Shown: one piece after another, positions 1-12,879 of the stretch
How positions within the stretch are numbered: the stretch's first letter is position 1
Layout: each line of letters begins with the position of its first letter
Source: Sphagnum compactum
Taxonomy: Eukaryota; Bryophyta; Sphagnopsida; Sphagnales
DNA length: 64,000 nucleotides
Direction of reading: 5' to 3'
NCBI GenBank assembly: GCA_965153455.1
Contig: OZ234504.1
Coordinates: forward strand, 8,308,001-8,372,000
Made by a program: the position numbers and the translations under genes
The notes under the pieces: generated by a model
Database searches by the model: none
What the model was told of the DNA's origin: nothing
The model's input: only the letters and a program-made list of their open reading frames with translations

Positions 1-829
1 TTTTGCTTACGAGCTCCTTCAAAAATGCTTGGCATGGTTATGGTGTTAATGTGGAAGCCCATGGCTCACTCCAATTCATTTACATTTAGTTCCTCCATGT
101 TATATGAATTGGAGTCCCACATCATCTCAAGGCTTCCATTCCGAAATGCATGAAAATAAGGAAAACTCAACAAGATTGGTAAGGTTGTTTATGGAAGTTT
201 AACCCTATTGGCCATAATAAAAGGTGGTCGGTCATCATGATGAACCACACATGAATGACATCCCAAATCCAATATCTCATCCTTCAAGCATTTGGGTGAC
301 CTAGGGATGAGTTAATATATTTGTTGGATCACCTTTAGTGGTGTTAAGTTAGTCCATAACAACAAAAATCAATAGGCGTGTGAATCAATTATAACAACAT
401 CCACTTACACTAGCTTATCAATCAAACTTTAATTTGTTGCCTTCTTGCCATAACAATTAGTGTAGAATTTTTCAATGATGTGACATTCTTTAACAAGTAT
501 ATGCACATGTGTATTTGTGTCTTGTGCAAATATTGCAAAACATGAATCAATTCTTAAATTTTTTTTGATATGGGGTGTGAAAGTCCTTGGCATGTATTAG
601 CCTATGATAAGTCCTAACATAACCATCTTGAAATGACCAAATCAATTGGTCCAAACTTAACCAAATTTAATGTCTTTAACAAAATAATATTGTTTAATAA
701 GGCACACTAATAACCTTGAACAATTGATGTTGGCAACAAATTAGGGTAATGTTGTCATAACATCATGATATGATGCGTCGTAACCCTAACATCGGGTTCG
801 TGACTAAATGTGGAGTGCAAGGCCACATG
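1..829. other. AT-rich intergenic sequence
   Basis: No open frame with recognisable protein similarity and no clear repeat boundary was found. The sequence is AT-rich and typical of decayed repetitive DNA elsewhere in the window. Confidence 0.6.
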
Positions 830-1250
830 AAGCTAAAAGAACATGAGGCCAAGAAAGTGTGTTTGGGAGTGAAATGCACTCTCACAAGTGGGGGAGAGTG
901 CAAGAGATGAAGCCCAATGACTCTCAAATGCACTTTCGCTTTGGGAGCTACATTCATGCAAAAGTATCGAATGATCAAAACCTTGGTTGAAAATACAAAA
1001 AACACCAAATTGGGCCTTTAAAATACCATTGGAAAGGTCTTAAAATGAAAATGCCTAAAGTGCCCTCGCATTGTTCATTTAGACATGAAATGCATGAATT
1101 ATGATCAAAAGATGGTTCGAGAGTCAAATTGAATTGACTCCCGACCACAAATCCCTTTAAGGCAAGGGCCAAATGATCTATGATTGGGGCGTGTAATACA
1201 CTATTGAAAAGATCTTTTTGAAAGGTATAAGATATTTCCCTTCACATGCT
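830..1250. repeat. Dispersed repeat, copy A
   Basis: This stretch aligns by eye with 2890-3310. Shared landmarks in the same order are a 'gtcaaattg' then 'gactcccgaccac / gactcccaacca' block, an 'attcagacatctgcagc / atttagacatgaaatgc' block, and a closing 'acac..ttgaaaag.tctt' block. Divergence is high, perhaps a third of positions, so these are old members of one repeat family and not a young LTR pair. No coding capacity is recognised. Confidence 0.55.
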
Positions 1251-1573
1251 CCAAATCTTATATATTAATTCAGTTAGTCTGTGCGTGCGTCTGTCTAACA
1301 TGACAATTCTGCCGCATTTTCTATGGCAGAACCGTCGGTCTATCAGGCTGCCGCCGTGCCGCCATGGCGGTAACAGCGATGCCGCTGTAGGCAGGCGTCC
1401 CGTGGATGGAACTCGAGTCCTTGGCGAGAAAAGCAACAGCAGCAGCAGTTGGAGTCCTTGGCCAAGTGTCTGTCTCTTCCAGAACTAGCAGCGAACTGGG
1501 GTGCTGGAAGGTTACATGTCAATGCTCGAGCAAAAGACTCAGTCACTCCGTCTCTCTCTCTGTTTGAAATCTG

Positions 1574-2286
1574 TTCTAGATTGTAACGTGTTGCAAGCGC
1601 ACGCTGTGTTTGTGTACCCCCCGTGTGGATCTAGATTTTTTTTCCCGCTTTTGGGAATACCCAATGTCCATGGATCACACCTCCTCTCGCCATCCCTTGC
1701 TGCTAATTCCCACCCAATTTTTGTCGCCGTCTCTTTTCCGCCCACTAGCACCAGCACTACCATTACTGTCCATTTCTCTCACGGGTAACTCTGTATCGTC
1801 GCTGCTCTGGGTTTCTGAGTGCAGGAGAGTGTGATCTGCAGTTTTTTTCCTGAGGCTTCTGGGAGGTTGTTGTAGTAGGCTTTCAGCGTCGCCTGTTTAG
1901 TATTCAGAGGACGGTGAGACGGGAGATTTTTCTAGATTGTAACGTGTTGCATGCGCACGCTGTGTTTATGTACCCCCCGTGTGGATCTAGATTTTTTTTC
2001 CCGCTTTTGGGAATACCCAATGTCCATGGATCACACCTCCTCTCGCCATCCCTTGCTACTAATTCCCCCCCAGTTTTTGTCGCCGTCTCTTCTCCGCCCA
2101 CCAGCACCAGCACTACCATTACTGTCCATTTCTCTCACGGGTAACTCTGTATCGTCGCTGCTCTGGGTTTCTGAGTGCAGGAGAGTGTGATCTGCAGTTT
2201 TTTTTCCTGAGGCTTCTGGGAGGTTGTTGTAGTAGGCTTTCAGCGCCGCCTGTTTAGTATTCAGAGGACGGTGAGACGGGAGACTT
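1574..2286. repeat. 356-bp tandem duplication
   Basis: Two adjacent copies, 1574-1929 and 1930-2286, are nearly identical. They differ by a few substitutions and by one T in a homopolymer. Each begins at 'ttctagattgtaacgtgttg' and ends at 'ggtgagacgggaga'. The unit is rich in pyrimidine tracts and CpG and much GC-richer than the surroundings. Short frames run through both copies (for example 1610-1834 and 1951-2190) and so duplicate each other, but none resembles a known protein. It could be a duplicated 5' leader or promoter of a gene now lost, or part of a transposon. Confidence 0.9.
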
Positions 2287-2421
2287 TGTTGCTCCTTTAG
2301 CTGAAGAAAGAATAATTAGAATGATAAGGGAATTACCATGAAGAATTTGTAAGAGGTTTCTCCTGCCACGATTGTGGATACCCAACGAGAAAACAATGCT
2401 GCAGAATCTGATGAGTAGAGG

Positions 2422-2802
2422 GTGCAGGATGACATCGAGAAACAGCGACCCGATTCTGGTGATTCAGAGGTCGTGAGCACAATGCAGCAGCCCCTTGCAG
2501 CGTCGAAGGCAACTCCACAAACTTCAAATAATTCTACAATTTTGGAGAGTCAGGAAGAAGAAACTGTGGCGACTCAACGAGTTACAAAATCTGCAGGCGA
2601 TCACAGGGGGTCGGATTTCAAGGAGCTGCTTGATTACTATGAGAAGGGGCTCGGCGGCAAGAGAGAAGGAGGTGTGCATGTGGAACTGCGAGGAGGACCC
2701 ACATCATCTACAGTGGGTACTCTAGAGCTCTCCTTCGATGCATTGTCAATTGTTGTAGAATTGCTTGTTGTTACGCCTTCCAGAGGAGGTCTCGACGAGT
2801 AA
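2422..2802 (+). pseudogene. Unrecognised coding-like fragment in GC-richer island
   Basis: A 126-codon open frame starts at ATG 2422 and lies just downstream of the tandem duplication. The predicted protein is hydrophilic and rich in Ser, Thr, Gln and Glu over residues 1-60, with a charged segment containing SDFKELLDYYEKGLGGKR near residues 66-83. I do not recognise the family. Base composition and residue usage look coding, unlike the AT-rich flanks. No clear splice-linked exon was found, and dispersed repeats lie on both sides, so a gene remnant or a fragment captured by a transposon is more likely than a complete gene. A short true gene cannot be excluded. Confidence 0.35.
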
Positions 2803-2889
2803 AGAACCAGAGTGGGCAATGGGAAGGACGGGGAGGAGGAGCTCGACGGGTGCATTATGCACCGGGTTCACACTAGTAGATTTAATTGG

Positions 2890-3310
2890 AAGAAGATATG
2901 AATGTCCAAATTTTCAATACAACAAAGGTCCCAATTTTGGTTGCTCGGGTGTCGCAACCCCACTTTGAGGCAAGTGTGAGGATGAAACTCACACTCCCAA
3001 AAGTGGGAACTTGGAGTCCTCCAGGACTCCCAAAAACTCAAAGCTTGATTGCAGGGATCAAAACAACTCGCATTGAAGTGTTCCTTATACCGTTGGAAAA
3101 GTCTTGAAGTGTAGATGTCGAAAATGGTCTTGCATGAGCCATTCAGACATCTGCAGCACAAGTTATGGTCGAAAGAAGGGCCAGGAGTCAAATTGGCAGT
3201 TTGACTCCCAACCATTAAAGGTTGGGAATCGACCCGATCCCGGTGTGTGCAGGTGGAGTGCGACACACCGTTGAAAAGCTCTTGAGGAGAGCTACAAGTT
3301 TGCTTTAGAC
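2890..3310. repeat. Dispersed repeat, copy B
   Basis: Diverged partner of 830-1250, in the same orientation. Copies A and B flank the GC-richer island at 1.25-2.88 kb. Confidence 0.55.
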
Positions 3311-3389
3311 CTCATCCCAGTCAGAGGTCTGAGCTGGGAGTTATGAGCTTCCAAAGTCCCGGGAGTCCAAACCGAGACAGTTTCGGGGT

Positions 3390-3870
3390 CCTCCTTGGGG
3401 GTCCCGGGACAAAAAGCCATTCGAATGTAGGTGCCGTGGGCAAACACAGAGAATACTATATGGGGGAAGGTGGTGGCTTCCCTCGAGTCCGGGCCGTGGT
3501 GAGTCAAATGAGTCCGTGTTGTTCGTGGCTTGTCCCAACACCGAGAGTGTTTTCGAATGTGAACTAACCAACTTGTTGGTTGGTTTTGATGCAAGACCGA
3601 GTAACTAAATACGTTGTCCCTCTTCCTCATCTAATCCCGGAGCTTTCAGCACGCGCCTCTCACCCCCTTTAGTGCTGGAAGCTGGGAGCGGCACCAAGTT
3701 CTAACTACTTCCGCTCTTTAACATAGTTGGACCCTTTTTGGGTCAAACAAGGAACTTGGGGGGCGCGTCATCGGGAAAAAATGCCATTTGGATGTAGTTC
3801 CTAATAATAATCACATGATATATTATAGGGAGGGGAGTGGTGCCTCCTCCCAAAGGTTACGGGTCGTGTA
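3390..3870. repeat. Diverged direct repeat pair
   Basis: The block around 3405-3510 ('aaaaagccattcgaatgtaggtgcc ... gggggaaggtggtggcttccctcgagtccgggccgtg') and the block around 3775-3870 ('aaaaaatgccatttggatgtagttcc ... agggaggggagtggtgcctcctcccaaaggttacgggtcgtg') share order and many positions. They are old copies of one repeat, GC-richer than the flanks and with no recognisable coding capacity. Confidence 0.5.
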
Positions 3871-5430
3871 AAATTTGTGTTTGAGGTTGTCCCTACCAAA
3901 TCCATGGCACCACTTACGTTCAACTTACACTGACCACCCTTTTTCCTTGGCTATGCAAGTTGATTTCAACTTGAATTCTTGCTTGTGAGTTCGCCCTAGC
4001 CCCATCCTGGAACTCCAACACACCCTCCTACGCTATAAGTGTTGCGAGTTGAAGAATGTGCCTCGATTTTTTTCTTTTTCTGTTGTTTCACTTTGGGACC
4101 CACTTTTGGGTCTTTTAAGGAGTTTGGGGGTGCATCATGATGCATGGAAGCTTGGATTGTGAATTATTTCTAGCTAATAATATCATCAAATCGGAACACT
4201 AGCATGTAATATTGCAATTATATTGATGTTGTTACCTTTAAACAACTCCAATAAAGTTATACATTCCTTGGGAATATCCCATTAGATAACCTTGACATCT
4301 AAGGGGTTCAATCATGGTGGCCCATTACTTGCAACCATGAGAGTATGTGGGGCTTAATGACAAAAAATGTGTTAAATTTAATGAATAATGATTGGTTGAT
4401 GCCTATAACTTGGTCAATGTGCCCCATGGTGGGCTAGGATCCAATGTCTTATCTTATATGAATGAAATCTTTTATGACCTTAACATCATCAACTCACCAT
4501 TTAGAGGTGCATCCTAATCATGAATGTTACCCTCCAATAACTCAAACCCATGTGGAAGGTTTGGAAATACAACTAACATAATGGAATTGTTGGATTTTTT
4601 GGCTTGCCCTTAATAAATTTCATTGGTAGTGAAACATTATGCCTAATTCCTATTTGCCATCATGGTTGGTAATATGTGGTTTGCTCCCAAAAGTCCAAGG
4701 TTATCCCTAAGGGATACAAAAATCGCTGCTACAACCAATATGTCATAAGACATAGCTTGTGTGACCATCGTTTGAAGTTACATTATAGTATAGTCCACTA
4801 GTTTGTTGGGATTAACTTGAATCACAATCTCCAACTTGATTAATCTTCAGGCTCTCTTCGATTTGCCCATAGATGTCAAAATCTTGTATGGGCATGGTTC
4901 CACATCCATATCAATTAGTTCAAGACCCTCCATTGTCACTTTGCCCAACATTAACAATTGAACATTTTAATCCAACAAAATTATGGGGGATTGATATCGC
5001 CATGTCAATGCTTATTTTAACTAGAATACACCATTTTCATTATGCACCATTGCCACATTAGAAACAATTCTTGATTTATCATTGGTGGGATGTGTAAGGA
5101 GGTCCTAAATCTTGGTAGCAATAACATGTCATGATGAACTTCCAAAAATATTTGTCTAATCGGCCTCAAAAACGATGTGGGGAACTATAGTTCGTAATGA
5201 ATCTTGAGCCAATGAAACCACCATCCCTTGACTTTCCCCACCTTCGCATAATGTGGTCGCCAAACAAAACACATCCATCAATTGAATACTAAAAATTGTT
5301 AAACTCTTACTAAAAAAACAATGGTGTTTGGTACATCAATGTTGCTACCTGCAACAATGTGTTTGGTGTTTTAATTCTAAAGTGAAACTAAGCATCCTCC
5401 TCAATGCACCCAAAATTCTATTGGACAATG
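3870..5430. other. AT-rich intergenic sequence, no gene seen
   Basis: Only short frames with no recognisable similarity were found. Parts may be the 3' continuation of the gag-like relic immediately to the right, but no motif supports that. Confidence 0.5.
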
Positions 5431-7110
5431 ATGCCCCCACGGGGTTGGGGATGGTGTACACAAAGGATTGTGGGAGGAAAATTTAATGTTGGGCCTCACC
5501 ATGCCAGGGATCCAATTTTTCATTAGCACTTCATGGTTCTAACATTTCAACACCCATTATTGTCATTGATGTAGCTATCGAAATCATCTTGTTACGATTT
5601 GAAACCATGACATGATTTCCATCATCTACTACCCGTGACCCATTATTTCATAACATATGTAACATAATTTCATCTCAAACCACTAAATTTGAAAATCCAA
5701 CTCCACATAAGAATCTCAGGTCAACATCTAAATTAAAAGATTAAATGTTTTTTCAATCCTTTGCCTTCCTTAACTCGTATGCATTAGATTTCACCTAGGC
5801 TACCATGTTGGTGACTAAAGCTTCCATGCAAACCTAGCCTCCATGGTGTTAAATTGAACTTGAGTTGGTTTAGTGGTCAACCTTTTGTTGGTCATAATTT
5901 TATTTTTTTTGGCCTTTCCCAGAACCCTAACCATTATTGACATTGGTGTTCTATGATTAACCATGTTGTAACTTTGGGTGAAATGTGAAACAATGATTAA
6001 CATCATGCCCATATGCATTGCAATGGGAACGCGACTTGTTGGGGTTAAGGTTGGAGGTTGTGCTTACGATGGATTAGGGTAGACCTTTTTCTTATAGCAC
6101 CCACCACACCTTCAGCATTGGTCTTCTCCACCTTGTTTTGTTGAATATGTTGGGGAACCACTCGATCCTTGTTTGGGTCCCTTGCCTTTCTAGGGTGTGG
6201 CCTTATTGGGTTGGCCTTGTGGTTGTTGACCACAAGTGCTAAAAAATTCCCTAGGTTTTTTTTTTTGAACTTAAGGGTGACCACATCTTCTTCTACCATG
6301 TTCAATTTGATTCATTATGATAACCATAATACACTTCCCAAAGTAGGTTGTTCAAGTTGAAATAACATGGCATCCCACATTCAATGCCATAATTCCTTAT
6401 ATAGGATCCACACCAAAATTGAACTATTAAGGATTTTGTAACACCTTGTGTCACTTTAATCAACCTATGCATTTGTAATAGGCCTCTTATAAGCTTTCAT
6501 GGGGCTTACGATAAACTCCTATAAATTTCATAATTTTTTGATTTGTGGGTAATTCTATTGCAACTTTTTAAAAATTCCACAGTTGGGTTAAATGTGAGTA
6601 AAGGACCCCACGTATTAGTAGAAGGGCCAATACCACCACTTTCGATCGCTCCACCACTTTTAATGGTCCCATTGCCATTAATATTCCCACTTTCATTTGT
6701 GGCACTATTGCTAGGCCTATTGCCACACCACTTGTGGCCACAAGTCCTTTAGCAATGGAAATGTAGTTGAACAACCAATACAAGTGCCATACTTGAATCT
6801 AAAGTTCATTGGCATGCTTTAATTTGTGATAATCATCCATAAGCAACACCTCCAAATGTTGGAACAATCCCTTCCATGCTATGAAAGGCATTAATAGATG
6901 GGGACTTATACATGCATCTATTGAATATCACACGAGTTTTCAAACTTTTAAATGATTCAACTCAATGGTGCCAACCACCCCTAAATATTAGTGGAACCCC
7001 GTGGTGGTTCCATACATGTCCTCCATGTCTCATAGTAGTTGTGTGGTGACAAACTTCAAATGTGAACTTATTTCTAAACCTGAAGATTCCCCCTAGATAT
7101 TGAGGATGAA
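5430..7110 (-). mobile_element. Decayed retrotransposon gag-like relic
   Basis: Read on the minus strand with frame changes, this region gives gag-like peptides. The best evidence is at about 5970-6040: HCNAYGHDVNHCFTFHPKL, which fits the tail of a CX2CX3GHX4C zinc knuckle whose first Cys codon has changed to Arg, followed by a Phe-His-Pro motif common after plant gag knuckles. Upstream lies a basic stretch (6045-6305 frame), and further upstream a helical-looking segment ending near 6570. Stops and frameshifts are frequent, so it is non-functional. No LTRs, primer-binding site or reverse transcriptase were found, and the assignment rests mainly on the knuckle. Confidence 0.4.
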
Positions 7111-10100
7111 AATGGTGTGAGTGGTTTCAATCACACTCCACATCTAATAAAACCATTGGTGATAATAACCCTACTTCATATTTTTAAATTGTGTGCCCCT
7201 TTTGTGGACATCCTTAACCCTAATTTGGGTATCCAACTCAGGACCTTCGATAATTACAATTTGTTGGACCTATTATGATTTATATTGAACCTAAAAAGAT
7301 GTTGAACCTGTTTTGACTTAACCTACCCTTTAAACCATAACCGGGCCATAACATAAACCCAAAGATGTTGCACCTTTATGGTTAAAGCACCTACACCCAT
7401 ATAAACATTTCACGAGGCCAATAAGACTTGGGCACATTGTGAAGACAACAAGGTGTTTTACCGGTCATCAACCTAATTCACCATAATGCCAAACAATGGG
7501 ACATCCTAGTGATCAAATTTAAAAATATCTACAATTACACATCCTAGTACAATTTAATTGTAGTTTAAAACCTAATCAATATGTGTAAGTAAACCAATGG
7601 TTAAAAAATACCTATGTAATGATTAGGATTGGTTGGTAGCTTTGTCCCATGCCCGATCATTAACCATACCAATCATGACCTTGAGTTTCATTATGGGGAT
7701 AAAGACACACATGGGAGGCACATATCCTTTCACCTAAGGTTTAACATTGAATAATAAACATAAACTACCAAGAGGTCAACATGAAAAGTCCATGTTTAGT
7801 CCCAAGTTGTAACCAAATGGTAGACACTTTGATAATCCCCCTATGTCCCCCTAAAATCATAGGACAACCAACCCACATATTAATAGGCAATAGGCACAAC
7901 CCAACAAACATAAGTGAAAATGCATAAATCATGCAACGCAAATATTCACTTTTGTGATCCCCACACAATAATCACATTAGGAATTCAAATCTTTTGAGTA
8001 TGTTAATGGAAAATCATAGCACAATGTTAATCCATTAAATGTTGGACACATGAATGGTGGTTACACACCATTTCAAGTCTTGGAAAATTCCTCTAAATTT
8101 TTTTTAGCACCAAATGGCTTGAAATTCCCCATGTAAATAGTGCTCTTCTCAAGAAACCAAAGGGCATAAAAATCAGACCAAATCGACACCATATGATATT
8201 TTGGTGAATTTCCTTACAAATCCCCCTAAAAGTTTTTGATTTTTTTATTTATTTCATGTGACATCACATCTCAAGTTGTGTGATGTCAATCACATCACAT
8301 TTCATTTAAAGATTTTTTACCCTTGCATCACTTCACATTGCAACGTGAAATGATGTGATGATATGTCTAGCCATAAATATTGAGTTGGTTTATAAAATTC
8401 TTATTTTTCCCCAGTCACCAAACCACTATTTGATTATAAATAGGATGAACTAAACTTCTAGGTTTGGAAAAATAAGATGAAAATGAAAACCAGAAAATGA
8501 AGTCTAGATTGGGTGTTCAAACATCTTTATCATGAATTTAATCCAAAACACCCAAATTTCCAAAATGAGTTAGACTTTAAAAGAAAAGGTTCAGAATTTT
8601 TCAACGCATGACCATGATGGTGATTAAATTCAAGTCCTCCCATTGCCACTTCCTCTTAATGACCCCCCCCCCCTTTCTTTGCTCCTTATGTTTTAGCTTT
8701 GATTATTATTATCACTCTTGAATGAACAAGGTAATCACAATTGCAATGGTCATAATAATGAAGAGGTGAATTCCTCCCACCTTCATTTAGTCCTTTTGTT
8801 GTTGTTGACCTCCAAAAATCGATTAATTAAAGCTTTGAATGATGTTGATGGCAACAATGCTTTCGCTACTGATGTTGTTGCTAGTTGATATGTAACCTTC
8901 GAATGCAAAGAAAGAGAGACACATACACAAAGAAAGAAAGAAAAAGGGAAAGGGTTGTCTCCTTATGATGCAGGCAAATGCTTCTTCCTCATGGTTTTTT
9001 TTTTCTCAAACAACAAACTCTAGGGTCCATGCCCTATTTGGGTTCAATTCCCAAAGGATTTTAATGTGAAAATCAAATTAAAAATCACAAAATTGTTAAG
9101 TGAGCTTCTTTAGTTCAAGAAGTAAACCAAGAACACCCCTTTAGGTGCATCTCCTACCTAATTACAACATAAAAAGTTTAAAAAATTAACAAAAACAAAA
9201 CAAACCCACATCGTGCGGCATTGAAACCAAAACTTACTTCATAACATTTGTTGCAACAACTCTTTGCAAACAATTAAACTTTTAGAACTATACAAAACTC
9301 AAGAAGTGACTTTTGGTGATTTAAAACATGAGTCATTTGCAACAATGTACTAATCTAAGCCTAAAACACAAGATGGAAAGCCAAAACACCATGTGCTAAA
9401 GAAAACTAACATAACACACAAAAATTACAAAGTAGAAAAAAATTTCAAATCATCAAAAATGATTTGGAATCACACATCTTGGGATTATATCCCATATAAC
9501 AAATATTTATAACCATTTTTGTAGTGGAACCGATTTCACAATAACTTACCCTAGTTTATTTAAAATAATTAGGATATAAACATTAATTAACATAAAACTC
9601 ATGACAAAGGGGCAATTGCAAACTACAATCCATTTTTGGACATCACAAGGCAAAAAACCAATACATCTTATTATTGCAATGTCATTTAATTCTAATTAAT
9701 AAGGAGATGTGTAAAAAATGACTAATGTTTATAATCTATATTGTTATAGGAAGCTAATACAATAAAAAAACCAAATGACAAATTTTTAATCTTTGGGGGA
9801 CTGTTAAACTTATGTTTCATCTTGTGTTAAAATCCATACACAATTTTAAATGGACTCGTAAGTCTTGGAATATTAAACCAAATGTTTTATGGTATTCTAC
9901 CATAGATTGTATGATTAAAATCAAAACGAAAAATCTTATTGGGGATGTGATTACAAATGGTAGTAAAAAATACTTCTCAATGCCCCAATATTGGAGGAAT
10001 TCATTAAGCTATTTTCAATGTGAAATTTTTGAATTTGAAAAAAAATTCATTCAAAATATTACATACTATATAACGTATTGAGAAGAAAGGCAAGAGGGCG

Positions 10101-10480
10101 AACCCATCCTTGGGTGGTACCATTATGAACCACTTCAAGGAATGGTTAAGGAAATTTTTCTAAATGCAATGATAAGAACATCAATATACACAATATTTTT
10201 GATATTATTGAAATTTCAAAATCTATAAAACTTAATAAATGTATTCATGAAAAAAAAAAAATGAAAATATTTATTTAAGTGTTTCCTATGATTTTTCAAA
10301 GTTCACTGAGTCCAAGAAAATCAAGATGTGATGTTTTTAGTGTTACCACCCAAGGATGGGTTTGCCCAAGAGATAGTTTTTGTAAAAAATTGGCTGTTGG
10401 TAAACATGTTTATTGTGAAGGTGTTGATAACATTAAAATTTGTGCAAAAATGGACTCTTATTGTGCCACTTTTGGTCCAC
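7110..10480. other. AT-rich intergenic sequence, no gene seen
   Basis: Low-complexity AT-rich DNA with only short frames, none recognised. It contains a C9 run (8663-8671) and a purine-rich GAAA tract near 8910-8950. The 89-codon frame at 9812-10081 is Lys, Ile and Phe-rich and looks like chance reading of AT-rich DNA. Confidence 0.5.
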
Positions 10481-10489
10481 CTTAGCGTG

Positions 10490-10900
10490 CAACTACCCAA
10501 ATTGGCCTACCATGCTTCAATGTGTGGAACAATGTAGCAAATTGAACCAATTTCCTATGCTTCTCACTAACTAACCCATTGATAACTTGATTCCTTCCCT
10601 TTAGAAACATAAACAGCTTCATTTTTTATGTGTTTACAATCCTTGTTGGTATACCATTCTCCATTTTTCACCCTTTTCATAGGTCTATCAGCTTTTATCC
10701 GATCAACATACTTTTGCAATGAATGGACCATTTTCAAATCATAAGCTTATATTTATGTTTAACCTTTGAGCAAATTTTGCACTTCACAATGTACACAAAA
10801 CCATTAAACCCCACCTACAACTTAGCTTAAGGCAACTTGGCTACTGAGAAACTTGAAACTTTTACTTTGACTCATAAGTGTGGGTTTTGTTAACTTTTGG
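10490..10900 (-). mobile_element. hAT-type transposase relic (fragment 1)
   Basis: Minus-strand translation with frameshifts gives pieces in the order expected for the BED-finger/hAT transposases common in plants. A degenerate CxxC-type segment lies near 10760-10830. Then come NEAVYVSKG near 10610-10640 and, in another frame, GLVSEKHRKLVQFATLF followed by HTLKHGRP near 10500-10590. The same family occurs at 43.85-45.8 kb. Frame changes and stops show it is dead. No terminal inverted repeats or target-site duplications were located. Confidence 0.55.
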
Positions 10901-11150
10901 TGGTGACAAGCCTTGATCCAAAACCTCCATTGGCTTTTTTGGTTAATCAACATCAAAAGATTTTTGTAAGAAAATTTGAAGGACTTAAACAAATCACATG
11001 TATTTCATTGACATGTTGCTTACCTTTCAAGGTGGCAAGCTCACACAAGGATTGAATATAATTCTTCCGATTGCAAGTCACTTCACATGGAGCCAAAGGG
11101 GTGCCATTGCTAAGGTTTCATAAGTTGTAAAAATATTTAAACTTAAAGTT

Positions 11151-11168
11151 GGGGGGGGGGGGGGGGGG
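11151..11168 (+). repeat. G18 homopolymer
   Basis: Eighteen consecutive G residues in otherwise AT-rich DNA. The length may be uncertain in the assembly. Confidence 0.9.
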
Positions 11169-11169
11169 T

Positions 11170-12320
11170 TCAAATAGTGGCATCTTCATGCAAAGGCATA
11201 AAAACAAGACAATACCTTGAAAGTTGAATAGATATAAACAAGTGATGACCTATACCCACCACTAACACGTAATGTGTAATGTCAAGTCACAAAACCAAAG
11301 GAAAAACATGAAAAATGTAAAAACATTCAAGAACTTCAAGCTTCACAAATTTAGTGTGCACATTGGCATATTGTAGGTAGTGGGAAACAAGATATAAATC
11401 ATGACTCATGATTTCACCTATGTGCACTATGGTGGGTGTACAATGTGCACATTACATTAAGTTTTAAGTTTTGACAAGTAACATGATTGCAACTTAAACT
11501 ACAAGTTACAAATGTACACATATAAAAAGACTATTCACATACCTAAGATAGTGTGGTGCAACCTCATAAACCTTTTGATGCATGTTGCACCTTACATTCA
11601 ATTAATGATGATTTAATTTGATTTTAAGTTCTAGGGACCAACATCCAACACAAATCGCAAATATGATTCACCCATGAATCATGATCCAATGTATGTTGCA
11701 AATTGCACGGATTCTTGAAAAAGTTTGTTGCTTGCAACTCAAAATTGCTCATTGCTCAATAAGCAAAACAAATCTATGAACATTGCAAATTGCGATCTAC
11801 GAGTAAATATTCAAACCCTAAGAAATTGAAATGGAGTGTAAATTGTGACACCCTAAACTTGAACCTTGGAAAGTCATAAGTTTTTAAACTTAAGTTCTAA
11901 GCTTTTGGAATAATAACGTGGAATTTGGCAAAACACTTCAACAAACAAAAGGAAGAACGACGAAAAGTTCTATGTAAGAGGGAAAAGGTTTGGTGTATGA
12001 CCTAGATTTGCTAGGTCAAAAGTTCGTGAGTGAGATATAAAAGTAAGTGACTTAGGGTTATATTTGGAAGCGGTTTGACAAATGCTAATATTCCTTCCTT
12101 GTTAGAAAGGTGATCGATTTACAACATGACGATGTTTTTAGTTGACCTTTTAGGGTGTGATGATGTTTTTAGATAAAAAAAGCTGAATTTCAACCTTGAA
12201 GTCTAAACTTACAAGTGGAAGGCCCTGATTTTTTTGGAGAAATTTGGTAATTTTTTGTTCAAAAAACAAACATTGCCCCTAGATGTGCCTCATGATCTAC
12301 CTAATGTTTAGGGTTCATAA
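11170..12320. other. AT-rich intergenic sequence, no gene seen
   Basis: No recognisable frame, RNA or repeat boundary found. Confidence 0.5.
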
Positions 12321-12420
12321 TAACCTTTGTGTTGCACTTTTCAAGGGGGGGTCAGGGGGGAGGGGAGTCATAACATTCCCAAAATGTGGGGCTGGACTCC
12401 ACTAACCCCATCCCCACCCA

Positions 12421-12814
12421 GGCCCCACATTATTTGTGCACATAGTTGTTATTGCAGGCAGTACAAAAGTATTGTGTGCTTTCTTCCTTTTCCCTGTCTG
12501 CCCTTGTCCTGATCCATCCTTTTCTAAAAAAGAGATGGATGATGCCCTGACACATTGGACCCATGTTACGCATGTTTTTGGGCTTGTATTCGACTAGGTT
12601 TCCATCATCATCCAAACCTAGTCCATTACAACCCAAAACTTCCATAAGAGGACCCAAAGTGTGATTGGCAGCACGAAGATGTGTCTGGCCGCCACCACCA
12701 CCACCAGACATATCTTGGACGAGCCGAAGGCAGTCAGGGTCCAAAAAGAATCCGACAGTACAAAAGTACTGCCAGCAATAACAAGCATGTGCACATATAA
12801 TGCTTGGCGGGGCC
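12421..12814. mobile_element. Fold-back (MITE-like) element of about 390 bp
   Basis: Left arm 12421-12465 and right arm 12766-12814 are inverted copies of about 45 bp. Both contain 'tgtgcacat', 'ttgttattgc' and 'ggcagtac' when the right arm is reverse-complemented, with a 4-bp gap and scattered substitutions. The interior is GC-richer than the flanks and holds an open minus-strand frame. The frame runs from 12861 to 12430 through both arms and encodes MSGGGGGGQTHLRAANHTLG in the middle. I do not recognise the protein. The arms may lie inside a larger element extending to about 12327 and 12870. Confidence 0.6.
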
Positions 12815-12879
12815 ACTCTGCTGCCCCCCACCCTAAGAGGGAGGGCTTCACCCACCCTCAAGCAATATTAGATTGACAA

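Noticed and set aside
830-3310. An LTR retrotransposon with copies A and B as LTRs
   Set aside because: The copies differ far too much and enclose no gag or pol sequence.
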